Under the pieces are notes generated by a model. It searched no databases. It was not told the origin of the DNA and worked only from the letters and a program-made list of their open reading frames with translations. DNA of 33,284 bases from Bacteroidales bacterium. GTDB taxonomy: Bacteria > Bacteroidota > Bacteroidia > Bacteroidales > UBA932. Positions 24,387 through 30,837 of the stretch are shown one piece after another. The number at the start of each line of letters is the position of its first letter. Position 1 is the first letter of the stretch. The stretch covers positions 1 through 33,284 of the forward strand of contig JAEEXZ010000021.1 in the NCBI GenBank assembly GCA_016288055.1, read 5' to 3'. The translations under genes were made by a program, and so were the position numbers.

Positions 24387-25115
24387 ATGAAACTGATAAC
24401 CATTCTCCTCGCCGCCATGCTGCCCCTGACCCTGCAGGCGCAAAGCCCCTGCAAAGTGGAGACCTTCAAGACCGACAGCGGCCGGGAAGTCGCCGTCACC
24501 CTCATCAAGCACGGGACCCTGGCCATCTCCTACGAGGGCGTGACCATCCATGTGGACCCCGTCGGCGCGTACGGCAAGCCCACCGACTATACGCAGTTCC
24601 CCAAGGCCGATGTCATCCTGGTCACCCATGAACACGGCGACCACTTCGACAAGGCCGCCATCGAGACCCTCTGGGCCGATGGCAAGACGCAGTTCGTAGC
24701 TAACCCCCGCTGCGTGGAGCTGCTGGGCCGAGGCACGGCCGTCTCCAACGGAGGGTCGCGGATCCTGCCGGGTAACATCGGCCTGGAAGCCGTTCCCGCC
24801 TACAATTACAGTGAAGGGCGCACCATGTTCCATCCGAAGGGACGCGACAATGGCTACATCCTTAGCTTCGACGGCCTGCGCATCTATGTCGCCGGTGACA
24901 CGGAGGACATTCCGGAGATGGCCTCGATTACCGACATCGACGTCGCCTTCCTTCCCGTCAACCAGCCCTATACGATGACCGTCGAGCAGTGCGTCAAGGC
25001 CGCAAAAATCCTTAAGCCCCGCGTCCTGATACCCTACCACTTCGGCAATACGGACCTTTCCTCCCTCCCCGCCCAGCTCCCCGGCATTGAAGTGCTCCTG
25101 AGAGACATGCAATAG
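24387..25115 (+). CDS. Secreted MBL-fold metallo-hydrolase (242 aa)
   Basis: A signal peptide (MKLITILLAAMLPLTLQAQ) precedes a metallo-beta-lactamase-fold domain of the UPF0173/UlaG-like type. The metal motif is THEHGDHFD, with downstream ligand candidates in YVAGDTED and IPYHFGN. The opening block LAISYEGVTIHVDPVGAYGK is typical of this group. Most relatives are cytoplasmic, so the signal peptide places it in the periplasm or outside. The start at 24387 gives the signal peptide and leaves 5 bp after the phosphoesterase stop; the pair is probably cotranscribed, perhaps acting on phosphorylated substrates in turn (inference). Confidence 0.88.
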   Translation: MKLITILLAAMLPLTLQAQSPCKVETFKTDSGREVAVTLIKHGTLAISYEGVTIHVDPVGAYGKPTDYTQFPKADVILVTHEHGDHFDKAAIETLWADGKTQFVANPRCVELLGRGTAVSNGGSRILPGNIGLEAVPAYNYSEGRTMFHPKGRDNGYILSFDGLRIYVAGDTEDIPEMASITDIDVAFLPVNQPYTMTVEQCVKAAKILKPRVLIPYHFGNTDLSSLPAQLPGIEVLLRDMQ

Positions 25116-25116
25116 T

Positions 25117-25148
25117 CTTGCTTTCTATGAATTAAATCGTTATATTTG
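25117..25148 (+). promoter_or_regulatory. Strong Bacteroidetes promoter for the leader RNA / peptide / lipoprotein unit
   Basis: CTTG (25117-25120), a 20-bp spacer and TATATTTG (25141-25148). The spacing and -7 box are a full match. No ORF begins for ~180 bp after it; transcription starting near 25155 would first make a structured leader. Confidence 0.75.
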
Positions 25149-25154
25149 TTGTGT

Positions 25155-25296
25155 ATTTACCGACTATTCATAACTTGCCTGTTAAACCGATACATGACTT
25201 CATCCAGTTATCGTTTTTCGTGCGTTGAAACCCTCCTCACATCGAAGGGCGCAAGTTATCACTATATGCCAGAGACCCCCGTCCCTGGCATTTTTC
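25155..25296 (+). ncRNA. Candidate structured non-coding RNA or leader ending in a terminator
   Basis: About 140 nt lie between a strong promoter and a terminator-like hairpin. A perfect 9-bp long-range stem, ATAACTTGC (25170-25178) with GCAAGTTAT (25251-25259), closes a ~72-nt internal region that itself can form CCCT...AGGG near 25231-25248. Then ATGCCAG/CTGGCAT (25266-25272 with 25285-25291) is followed by TTTTT. There is no ORF of note. It may be an independent small RNA or an attenuator of the peptide and lipoprotein genes downstream, and it may also terminate the MBL gene. I cannot assign an RNA family; the 6S-related Bacteroidales motif is one class to test. Confidence 0.55.
25266..25295 (+). 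terminator. Terminator hairpin within the leader region
   Basis: The 7-bp stem ATGCCAG/CTGGCAT, extendable by one mismatch, is followed directly by TTTTT on the plus strand. It sits 150 bp after the MBL-fold gene and 35 bp before the 46-aa peptide gene. Confidence 0.7.
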
Positions 25297-25330
25297 GTCG
25301 CGATCAAACCTATTAATATAATTTAGCTTT

Positions 25331-25471
25331 ATGATTCAACAAAAAAAGACGGACTACGAAAGTCCAACTACAGCCATCCTCGAGCTACGTTCCGAGGGGC
25401 TGATTTGCCAGAGTGTGGCGGGCTCTACAATTAATCCCATCACTTACGACGATGATCCGTTCGTCCTCTAG
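25331..25471 (+). CDS. 46-aa conserved-looking small protein preceding the lipoprotein gene
   Basis: A short ORF from the ATG at 25331 to the TAG at 25469. The peptide has a charged start (MIQQKKTDYESP), then a patterned core TAILELRSEGLICQS, and an acidic end (YDDDPFVL). It has no signal peptide or membrane segment. From memory, Bacteroidales genomes carry many short proteins with a Pro then E-L-x-x-E-G-[VLI]-[LI]-C-x-S pattern ahead of large surface lipoprotein genes; I know of no established function. The lipoprotein ATG follows 16 bp after its stop, suggesting joint translation. A degenerate -7 box (TAATTTAG) sits just upstream, in addition to the leader promoter. Confidence 0.65.
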   Translation: MIQQKKTDYESPTTAILELRSEGLICQSVAGSTINPITYDDDPFVL

Positions 25472-25487
25472 TCACCCTAAAATTGAA

Positions 25488-27770
25488 ATGAAAATGAAAA
25501 AATGTTTTGTTTTAGGGATGATGCTGGCAGCCACGTTGTCTCTTACCAATTGCGCTAAGGAGGCTGTTTTTCAGCCCAATAATAAAGAAGGAATTCCTTT
25601 TGAGCTTGTAGCTTCTTCTCCTGTAACTAAAACCACCATTGATGGTTTCAACGTTTCCTGGAATGGTGGTGTAGATGCCGTGAGTGTCTATCATGCAGAA
25701 GCCGGTTCGACAACCTACGTAAATGATGGCTCTTTCTCTGTTACCGCTGCTGATGCTGCTGCCGGTCGTTTTACCGGTTTGCTGGCTTCTGCTCTGGAAT
25801 CTGGAAAGACCTATGACTGGTACGTTCTTTACCCTTATACTTCGGCTAAAACATCTCCCGCTGTTCTAAATGCTGGCTTTGTTACCATTGGTTGTACCAA
25901 GGCGGAAGGAGCCCAAACGCAGAATGGTAACAATAGTACTGCGCATCTGGCTGGTTCTGCTTTCCCGTTGTATGGCGTGACTACTGGCGTTGCCTATGAT
26001 TCCTCCCCTTCTGTAACTATGAAGCATCTTGCTTCGTACGTTGAATTTGAAATCACTAATAATTCTTCAAAGGCTCTGACTGTTTCAAAGATTCAGTTTG
26101 ATGCGCCCCAGAACATTATTGGTACTTATTATGTAAACTTTGCAGATCCTTCCGATGTTAAGTACAGCGCTAGCGGAAATAACTACGTCGCCAACTCTGT
26201 GACCCTTAATGTTTCAAATGGAGCTGCTATCCCTGTTGGCGAAAGCGCGAAGTTCTACATTGGCATCAAACCGATGGATATCACTGCTTCTGCAGGTAGT
26301 CCCAAGGAGATCAAGGTCACCGTTAATGGATACGAGAAGACCATCACGCTTACCCAGAATGCTTCTTTTGTTGCTGGAAAGGTAAAGAACATTAAGTTCA
26401 ATTATGATTCTCTTATTGATATCTACACTTGGGATTTAACTACTAATTCCTATTCTGCGGCATCAGCTGATCAGGTTACATGGGTGGCGGATAACGTTGC
26501 GACGATGGTCGCGGATAAGGATAACGCAACCACAGCTGCTAATAATTATCTCGGAGGAACTAACTCTAGGACGTCTACAAGATTCTACGCCAGTAGTATA
26601 CTAACCTTTACTCCGGCAGCTGGAATGGAGATTACTAAGATTGAGGCGGAAGCTACCACAGAGAATTATGCGAATTATTTGCGAAATAGTACATGGACGA
26701 ATGCTACCGCTACTTCGGATGTGAAAAAGGTTACCATTGTTCCCGTTGATGGCTCTTCTGCCTTTCACGGTGTTATCTCAAATACAACCGGTCTAAACTG
26801 GGTTAAGGTCTACTATAGAGAATATGTTGCGAGAACACTTCTTGGAATTGAAGTAACTACGGCACCTACGAAGCTTAATTATACTGTTGGGGAAACGCTG
26901 GATATGACAGGCGCGGTTATTACTGCAAATTACGATAACTTCACTTCCGAAAATGTAACGGCTTCCGTTACCACTGACGGTGCAGAAGTTCTTGCACACG
27001 CTGGCAATGCAAAACCTGTTACGGTTTCCTATCAGGGAAAGACCGCCACGTTTAATGTTAATGTAGCAAAGGCTAGTGCTGGATTGTCATATGATACGGC
27101 ATCCTACACGGTCGCACCGAATGCCAGTTTCAATACACCGGTTCTTAGCAATCCGCATAATCTTACGGTGACGTATTCCAGCAGTGACGAAAGTCTTGTT
27201 CTTGTTGATGAAAATACTGGAGAAATAGCAATTGGCTCACAAGTGGGTGGCCCTGTTACCATTACCGCAGCTACAGCAGGCAATGACGACTACAATGCTG
27301 GTGAGGCATCATACACTATTACCATTAGCAATGTGGAAGACTACACAGGCAAGAATACGAGTAATGTTACTCTCTCAACTACTGGTGGCTCAAGTGCCTC
27401 TACCGCTAAAGTACGGTTTAGTACCAATGGTACTCAATATGATGCCATTAAATGTGGAACTAGTAACGCAGCTGGCGCGATGAAACTAACTGTTCCTGCA
27501 GGTACAACAAAGCTTCATGTACATATTGCTGGTTGGAAAAACAAATCTGTCTCTATCGAAATTACACCGAATGATAATGTCTCCAGTACAAACTCTTTTT
27601 CGATCGTTTCCAACAATGGCGTTTCTGATAGCTCCCCGTTCACTTTGGATGCTGTATCCAGCACCTTCTACAAATGTATCGATCTGAAGGGAATCACTGC
27701 CGATACAGAGCTTACAGTTACGGCTACGTCTGGTAATCGTTTTGTTATTTGGGGCGTTAACGCCGAGTAA
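25488..27770 (+). CDS. Large surface lipoprotein with fimbrillin-like and Ig-like domains (760 aa)
   Basis: A type II signal peptide (MKMKKCFVLGMMLAATLSL) ends in the lipobox LTNC, followed by AKE, which resembles the surface-export signal after the cysteine. The N-terminal ~310 residues look like a fimbrillin/Mfa-like fold (TKTTIDGFNVSWNGGVDAVSVY to GKVKNIKFNYD). Then comes a beta domain starting TWDLTTNSYSAASADQ, a bacterial Ig-like domain (LLGIEVTTAPTKLNYTVGE), a second Ig-like repeat with SSSDESLVLVDENTGEI, and a C-terminal domain with DAIKCGTSNAAGAMKLTVPAG. It is likely an adhesin or pilus-related surface protein. The gene is clearly richer in A+T than the housekeeping genes. An upstream in-frame ATG (25413) is rejected because it overlaps the peptide gene. 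Confidence 0.8.
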   Translation: MKMKKCFVLGMMLAATLSLTNCAKEAVFQPNNKEGIPFELVASSPVTKTTIDGFNVSWNGGVDAVSVYHAEAGSTTYVNDGSFSVTAADAAAGRFTGLLASALESGKTYDWYVLYPYTSAKTSPAVLNAGFVTIGCTKAEGAQTQNGNNSTAHLAGSAFPLYGVTTGVAYDSSPSVTMKHLASYVEFEITNNSSKALTVSKIQFDAPQNIIGTYYVNFADPSDVKYSASGNNYVANSVTLNVSNGAAIPVGESAKFYIGIKPMDITASAGSPKEIKVTVNGYEKTITLTQNASFVAGKVKNIKFNYDSLIDIYTWDLTTNSYSAASADQVTWVADNVATMVADKDNATTAANNYLGGTNSRTSTRFYASSILTFTPAAGMEITKIEAEATTENYANYLRNSTWTNATATSDVKKVTIVPVDGSSAFHGVISNTTGLNWVKVYYREYVARTLLGIEVTTAPTKLNYTVGETLDMTGAVITANYDNFTSENVTASVTTDGAEVLAHAGNAKPVTVSYQGKTATFNVNVAKASAGLSYDTASYTVAPNASFNTPVLSNPHNLTVTYSSSDESLVLVDENTGEIAIGSQVGGPVTITAATAGNDDYNAGEASYTITISNVEDYTGKNTSNVTLSTTGGSSASTAKVRFSTNGTQYDAIKCGTSNAAGAMKLTVPAGTTKLHVHIAGWKNKSVSIEITPNDNVSSTNSFSIVSNNGVSDSSPFTLDAVSSTFYKCIDLKGITADTELTVTATSGNRFVIWGVNAE

Positions 27771-27791
27771 TACAAATCATAGTTTTATTCT

Positions 27792-27831
27792 GTCGCAGCA
27801 GCTCGGTTGGGTTGCTGCGACTTTTGTTTTT
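27792..27831 (+). terminator. Terminator of the lipoprotein gene
   Basis: A perfect 9-bp stem GTCGCAGCA/TGCTGCGAC (27792-27800 with 27813-27821) is followed by TTTTGTTTTT, 22 bp after the stop codon of the lipoprotein gene. Confidence 0.88.
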
Positions 27832-27832
27832 G

Positions 27833-27958
27833 GTAAGCATCCGAGGAAGTACGTGTAAGTTACACGTTACCATATGCGAGTAGCAGCGACTTTGCCGTGA
27901 GTAACGGTAAGCCGCTGCTACTAACGTTAAGTTGCATGCTATTCGCTGCGAGTCGCAG
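27833..27958. repeat. Copy 1 of a two-copy ~125-bp structured element
   Basis: This begins GTAAGC(A)TCCGA, contains GTACGTGTAAG and ends GCATGCTATTCGCTGCGAG-TCGCA. Inside, AGTAGCAGCG (27879-27888) pairs perfectly with CGCTGCTACT (27913-27922), and CGTGTAA-G-TTACACG forms a second hairpin (27852-27866). A diverged second copy lies at 30227-30354, where the stem bases have changed in pairs. It sits between convergent genes and may terminate transcription from both sides, but it is larger than a plain terminator. Confidence 0.75.
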
Positions 27959-28012
27959 TTAATGGCTGTATTTCGGGGATATGTCGGTGTAACATAACTC
28001 CTTTTGAGCAAT

Positions 28013-28228
28013 CTATTCAAGTTCATGGAAGAGCGCATTTATCGCGCGAAGATGGACAATTCCCCATTTCTCCCCATTGAAAATGCATAAATAGTCATTC
28101 GCCCAGCACATGCCATAGTAAATGCATGGTAATATGACTTTACCTTGTTCGTGGCATAAACCATAGTATCCGTTGCATTCAGTGATGTAAAACGACCCAT
28201 TGTTAGTGGGTGGAAAATAAGGTACCAT
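28013..28228 (-). pseudogene. C-terminal part of an interrupted WG-repeat-like protein (71 aa)
   Basis: This reads NGSFYITECNGYYGLCHEQGKVILPCIYYGM and YLCIFNGEKWGIVHLR, that is, about two WG-type repeats (KWG/YYG followed by a turn and a new strand). It is in the same frame as the 221-aa ORF upstream, separated only by an amber codon (28241-28243) and four further codons. So it is best read as the 3' end of one longer gene that acquired a stop, or as a separately translated fragment from the ATG at 28228. It has no promoter of its own. Confidence 0.5.
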
Positions 28229-28240
28229 AATGCTTCTAAT

Positions 28241-28906
28241 CTAAGCTTTTCTCCAGTTGATCCCCTCAATTTTTGTGACACACCAATGAAAATCTTCTCT
28301 ATCAACCACTTTCCATTGCGTTACATCAAAAATATCTGCTTTTGATTTCATCAAAGTGCATCCGTCTACTATGCACCCGCTTACTTCATCCCATTTATGA
28401 ATGCACGCGTAGTATATTCCTTGGTTGTTCACATTTGATGAATTGGCGACAACATGAAACACTTCCTTATACTTGCCAAATTCTTTTTTAGTGTCAATGT
28501 TCAAAAAGCTAATTAATACACTCCTCCTTACTATGGCCACAGCAGGAAAATTATTAACTAGCATAACACTATCATATTCACATGGGATATTTACTGCGCC
28601 AAAAACTGTCCGATACAGTTCAAAATAACAGTCTGGCGTACGTATTCCCCACTTCCCATCAATGCATACTTCAAATAGCAAAGGCGATAGGCCTATTTTC
28701 CCATTGGGAAAAGTAGAACGATTAGTAATTGGAACTAATGAGTCGTATATGCATTTCATATACGGGAACCCCATAGGGTTCCCTCTGTCTCTAATATAGC
28801 CTTCTTTACCATTACTCCTCACAATAAGGCCATCAAAGCACTCTAGCATCGAGTCATACTTAAATTCGATTTTTGAACAGAATCGTTCGATAGGACTTGT
28901 CTTCAT
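28241..28906 (-). CDS. WG-repeat-like protein, N-terminal part, ends at an in-frame amber codon (221 aa)
   Basis: The protein has loose WG/KWG-type repeats: LIVRSNGKEGYIRDRG, CIDGKWGIRTPDCYF, CEYDSVMLVNNFPAVAIVRR. These resemble the poorly understood WG-repeat domains of bacterial proteins. No signal peptide. It stops at a TAG and the same frame then continues to a second ORF with the same kind of repeat, so the gene is probably broken. It is A+T-rich, and lies convergent to the lipoprotein gene with element copy 1 between them. Function unknown; WG-repeat proteins often sit in accessory regions. Confidence 0.55.
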   Translation of the reverse strand: MKTSPIERFCSKIEFKYDSMLECFDGLIVRSNGKEGYIRDRGNPMGFPYMKCIYDSLVPITNRSTFPNGKIGLSPLLFEVCIDGKWGIRTPDCYFELYRTVFGAVNIPCEYDSVMLVNNFPAVAIVRRSVLISFLNIDTKKEFGKYKEVFHVVANSSNVNNQGIYYACIHKWDEVSGCIVDGCTLMKSKADIFDVTQWKVVDREDFHWCVTKIEGINWRKA

Positions 28907-29038
28907 GCCTAGTATGTGGTTATGCCCTTTAGACTGTAAAAATAATACAATTATAAACTAATTACAATAAAGAGAATAAAAAACAGCATGCCCGTTTTAG
29001 TACGTGAGATACAAGTACTCATAATATCTCTATTTTAT

Positions 29039-29046
29039 TATATTTG
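29039..29046 (+). promoter_or_regulatory. -7 element (TATATTTG) ahead of a truncated signal-peptide ORF
   Basis: TATATTTG, a full match to the Bacteroidetes consensus, lies 8 bp before the ATG at 29055. It may also supply transcription to the YD-repeat-like gene 400 bp further on, which lacks its own clear promoter. Confidence 0.5.
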
Positions 29047-29054
29047 CGAATAAG

Positions 29055-29135
29055 ATGAAGCGCTACTTGCTTATATTATTTTTACTGCTCATATCCACAC
29101 AATTTGGATTGATCCACCAACGCATTTTAATTTGA
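29055..29135 (+). pseudogene. Truncated ORF encoding only a signal peptide (26 aa)
   Basis: The ORF reads MKRYLLILFLLLISTQFG and stops eight residues later. It is a standard Sec signal peptide directly behind a good promoter, but no mature protein follows in frame; the next frame runs ~27 codons then stops. It is probably the 5' remnant of a secreted-protein gene, or less likely a membrane micropeptide. Confidence 0.4.
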
Positions 29136-29376
29136 ATATCAGATTACCCGTTGGGTTCAGGATGGAACAAGTTTCATGCGGTATAATGACGTTGCGACAA
29201 TTTAGCATGCTTTGAATAACCTTAATTGCGGCTTTAAAGTCGTTAAACTCAAAGATAAAATCACCTCTATGATTGTGAGCTTTGCATTTTGGGATATCAT
29301 GAGATTCGGATCTGCATTGGGCTTTCTTGTTCTTTATGGATTTCATCTGCGGAGCAACCTTCATTCGGATAATCAC
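29089..29376 (-). CDS. Doubtful hypothetical ORF (95 aa)
   Basis: An uninterrupted minus-strand frame in A+T-rich sequence. The product (…FIFEFNDFKAAIKVIQSMLNC…) has protein-like composition but no recognisable domain. A possible -7 box (TATTTTTG on the minus strand, 29421-29428) lies 45 bp upstream. It overlaps the signal-peptide ORF on the other strand, so at most one is likely to be real. Confidence 0.25.
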   Translation of the reverse strand: MIIRMKVAPQMKSIKNKKAQCRSESHDIPKCKAHNHRGDFIFEFNDFKAAIKVIQSMLNCRNVIIPHETCSILNPTGNLIFKLKCVGGSIQIVWI

Positions 29377-29446
29377 CTGCCCCTATACTTGCCTAATTAT
29401 TTGTACTCACAGAGACAGATCAAAAATAAGTGACAGTATTTAAAAA

Positions 29447-30208
29447 ATGAATTTTTTAATGGATAAGTATGTTAAACGCGTTAGGGTCTATTACTTTGAC
29501 AAGGATTCCCCTGCTATTCCCACCCCAAATAACCTCATTACCGAACTCTTCTGCAACGAACAAGGCCAAGAGGTGCGTGAAGAGAGATGTAACGAGCAAC
29601 TTATTCACTTCTACGATCATGATAATGGTGTCCTGGTCTACACCACCCATGACTTCCCGGATGGCAAACGGGTAGTCACAAGGTACACATATGATGAGGA
29701 TTCCAATCTAGTTCACTGCCATTGGGAAGACCAACCTGATGGAGCCTATTCTGACGAGTGGTACGAATGGAGTAATAAAGGGAAGACATGCACTAGAACA
29801 AAAGAAATTCGCCACAATGATGGGACGGTTGATCATGAATTGCTAAGAGAAGAGTATGACGGTAAAGGCCGTCTTAGTAGGGCCCATCATTTTAATGACG
29901 ACTTCAAATATGAATGCATTGAGATACTGAATTACCACTATCCAGATGGGGACCTTGCATTGAAAGAGAAACAGCAATCTTTCGTCACCAAAGAGGGCAA
30001 GCAAAGAAAAACCTGGTCCAGAGAAGAATATACTAAAGAAAGAGTTATCTCTGAAGAAATCTACGGTGTCGATGAGTATGGAAAGGTGTTCAATAGATGT
30101 CTTATCTACGAATATGAAGAAGACGAACAGGGGAATTGGGTTGTGAGTAGGCAAATAAGCAAAGGGCAATTGCATTGCACTGTAATACGTGAAATTGAGT
30201 ATTGGTAA
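29447..30208 (+). CDS. YD-repeat-like hypothetical protein (253 aa)
   Basis: This charged cytoplasmic protein with no signal peptide is built from imperfect YD/RHS-like strands: VVTRYTYDEDSNLVHCHWED, LREEYDGKGRLSRAHHF, YGVDEYGKVFNRCLIYEYEEDEQGNWVVSRQ and a closing VIREIEYW. The YEYDxxGNW...REIEYY type of ending is common in short Bacteroidales YD-repeat proteins (from memory). Function unknown; such orphan proteins can be immunity-like or remnants of RHS loci, but no toxin is present. The start may also be the ATG at 29459 (MDKYVKRV). Element copy 2 begins 19 bp after the stop and may end the transcript. Confidence 0.6.
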   Translation: MNFLMDKYVKRVRVYYFDKDSPAIPTPNNLITELFCNEQGQEVREERCNEQLIHFYDHDNGVLVYTTHDFPDGKRVVTRYTYDEDSNLVHCHWEDQPDGAYSDEWYEWSNKGKTCTRTKEIRHNDGTVDHELLREEYDGKGRLSRAHHFNDDFKYECIEILNYHYPDGDLALKEKQQSFVTKEGKQRKTWSREEYTKERVISEEIYGVDEYGKVFNRCLIYEYEEDEQGNWVVSRQISKGQLHCTVIREIEYW

Positions 30209-30226
30209 TCGAGAATGCCGTGGACC

Positions 30227-30354
30227 GTAAGCCTCCGATATGGTACGTGTAAGACTTTCACGCTACAATATGTGAGTTGCAGCCACTTTCTGACAATGTC
30301 ATGATAGTGGCTGCAACTTTCGTTTAGTGGCATGCTACTCGCTGCGATTCGCAT
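30227..30354. repeat. Copy 2 of the ~125-bp structured element
   Basis: This copy shares with copy 1 (27833-27958) the order GTAAGC-TCCGA, GTACGTGTAAG, CACG-TAC, ATATG-GAGT, a central hairpin and the end GCATGCTACTCGCTGCGATTCGCA. Its stem is AGTTGCAGCCACT (30275-30287) with AGTGGCTGCAACT (30306-30318), 13 bp and perfect, although the bases differ from copy 1. The hairpin is followed by TTCGTTT, so a terminator role for the gene at 29447 is possible. Confidence 0.75.
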
Positions 30355-30360
30355 GGTGGG

Positions 30361-30538
30361 TGGACCTGGTCCAGGGGGTGTTTGGACTTGGTCACTTTTT
30401 AGGGCTTGGACCAGGTCCAGCGATAATGCCCCTGACGCCACTGGGAGGCCGATGTGGTGGACCTGGTCCACCGGGTAAAATGTGACCTGGTCCAAATGTT
30501 GCCAAGACCTCGTCCAATCATGCCTTGGACCAGGTCCA
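30361..30538. repeat. Array of seven 13-bp palindromes (TGGACCWGGTCCA), ~22-bp pitch
   Basis: Units start at 30361, 30383, 30407, 30458, 30482, 30504 and 30526, i.e. steps of 22, 24, 51, 24, 22 and 22 bp. Four are exact (TGGACCTGGTCCA or TGGACCAGGTCCA) and three carry one to three changes. Spacer sequences differ completely. The 51-bp gap would fit one lost unit. The pitch is about two helical turns, as in operator or iteron arrays. There is no gene within it. Confidence 0.8.
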
Positions 30539-30591
30539 GGGGTTTGAGCGTTTTCATTAAGTGGCTTATTGTGAATAGAATACGTAATCTC

Positions 30592-30621
30592 CTCCCTCCT
30601 CGCTGGATGGAAGGAGTTTTA
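30592..30621 (+). terminator. Possible terminator hairpin
   Basis: CTCCCTCC (30592-30599) pairs with GGAAGGAG (30609-30616) with one mismatch and is followed by TTTTA. It is far (380 bp) from the nearest plus-strand gene, so its role is unclear. Confidence 0.3.
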
Positions 30622-30697
30622 TTATTTGTCTAATATTCAACAAGTTAACAAAAACGGTCCAATGACGGTGAGGAAGGGATGACCTATGTTGGGAGAG

Positions 30698-30719
30698 ATG
30701 CCCGGTCGGAGCCGGGCAT
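30698..30719. repeat. CCCGG hairpin repeat, isolated copy
   Basis: ATGCCCGGTC...GCCGGGCAT with flanking GAG before and GACG after. It is the same unit as the copies at 31038-31096 and 31328-31482. Frames through it translate to spurious 'hypothetical proteins'. Confidence 0.75.
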
Positions 30720-30753
30720 GACGATAATAGTCTGGTATGACGTATGTTGGATA

Positions 30754-30780
30754 GATCCTTCGCTATGCTCAGTATGACAG
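30754..30780. repeat. GATCCTTCGCT-type dispersed repeat
   Basis: GATCCTTCGCTATGCTCAG followed by TATGACAG resembles the short dispersed repeat seen in many bacterial genomes, which is often mis-annotated as a reading frame (VILSIAKDL on one strand). Recognition is from memory. Confidence 0.45.
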
Positions 30781-30837
30781 GAAGAATCAGAGCATGACGA
30801 GGTTGGGAACCGGGAATGATTGAATCGATAGGGATGG

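Larger units (their letters stand above)
28907..29446. other. A+T-rich accessory stretch with only doubtful ORFs
   Basis: Between the WG-repeat gene and the YD-repeat-like gene, ~540 bp hold a -7 box (TATATTTG, 29039-29046), a 26-codon signal-peptide-like ORF (29055-29135) and an overlapping 95-codon minus-strand ORF (29089-29376). Nothing else is recognisable. GTACGTGAGATACAAGTAC near 29000-29018 recalls the GTACGTGTAAG part of the structured element. The stretch looks like decayed gene remains. Confidence 0.45.

Noticed and set aside
25413..25487. Upstream start (25413) for the large lipoprotein
   Set aside because: It overlaps the 46-aa peptide gene in another frame and would bury the type II signal peptide.
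27933..27958. End of the structured element as an integron attC site
   Set aside because: The GCATGCTA-TCGCTGCGA end lacks the paired RYYYAAC/GTTRRRY core sites, and no integrase is nearby.
28241..28243. Amber codon as a recoded sense codon (alternative genetic code or pyrrolysine)
   Set aside because: TAG is used as the normal stop for the M6 protease, 46-aa peptide and ridA genes, and no pyl gene is seen; a nonsense mutation is simpler.
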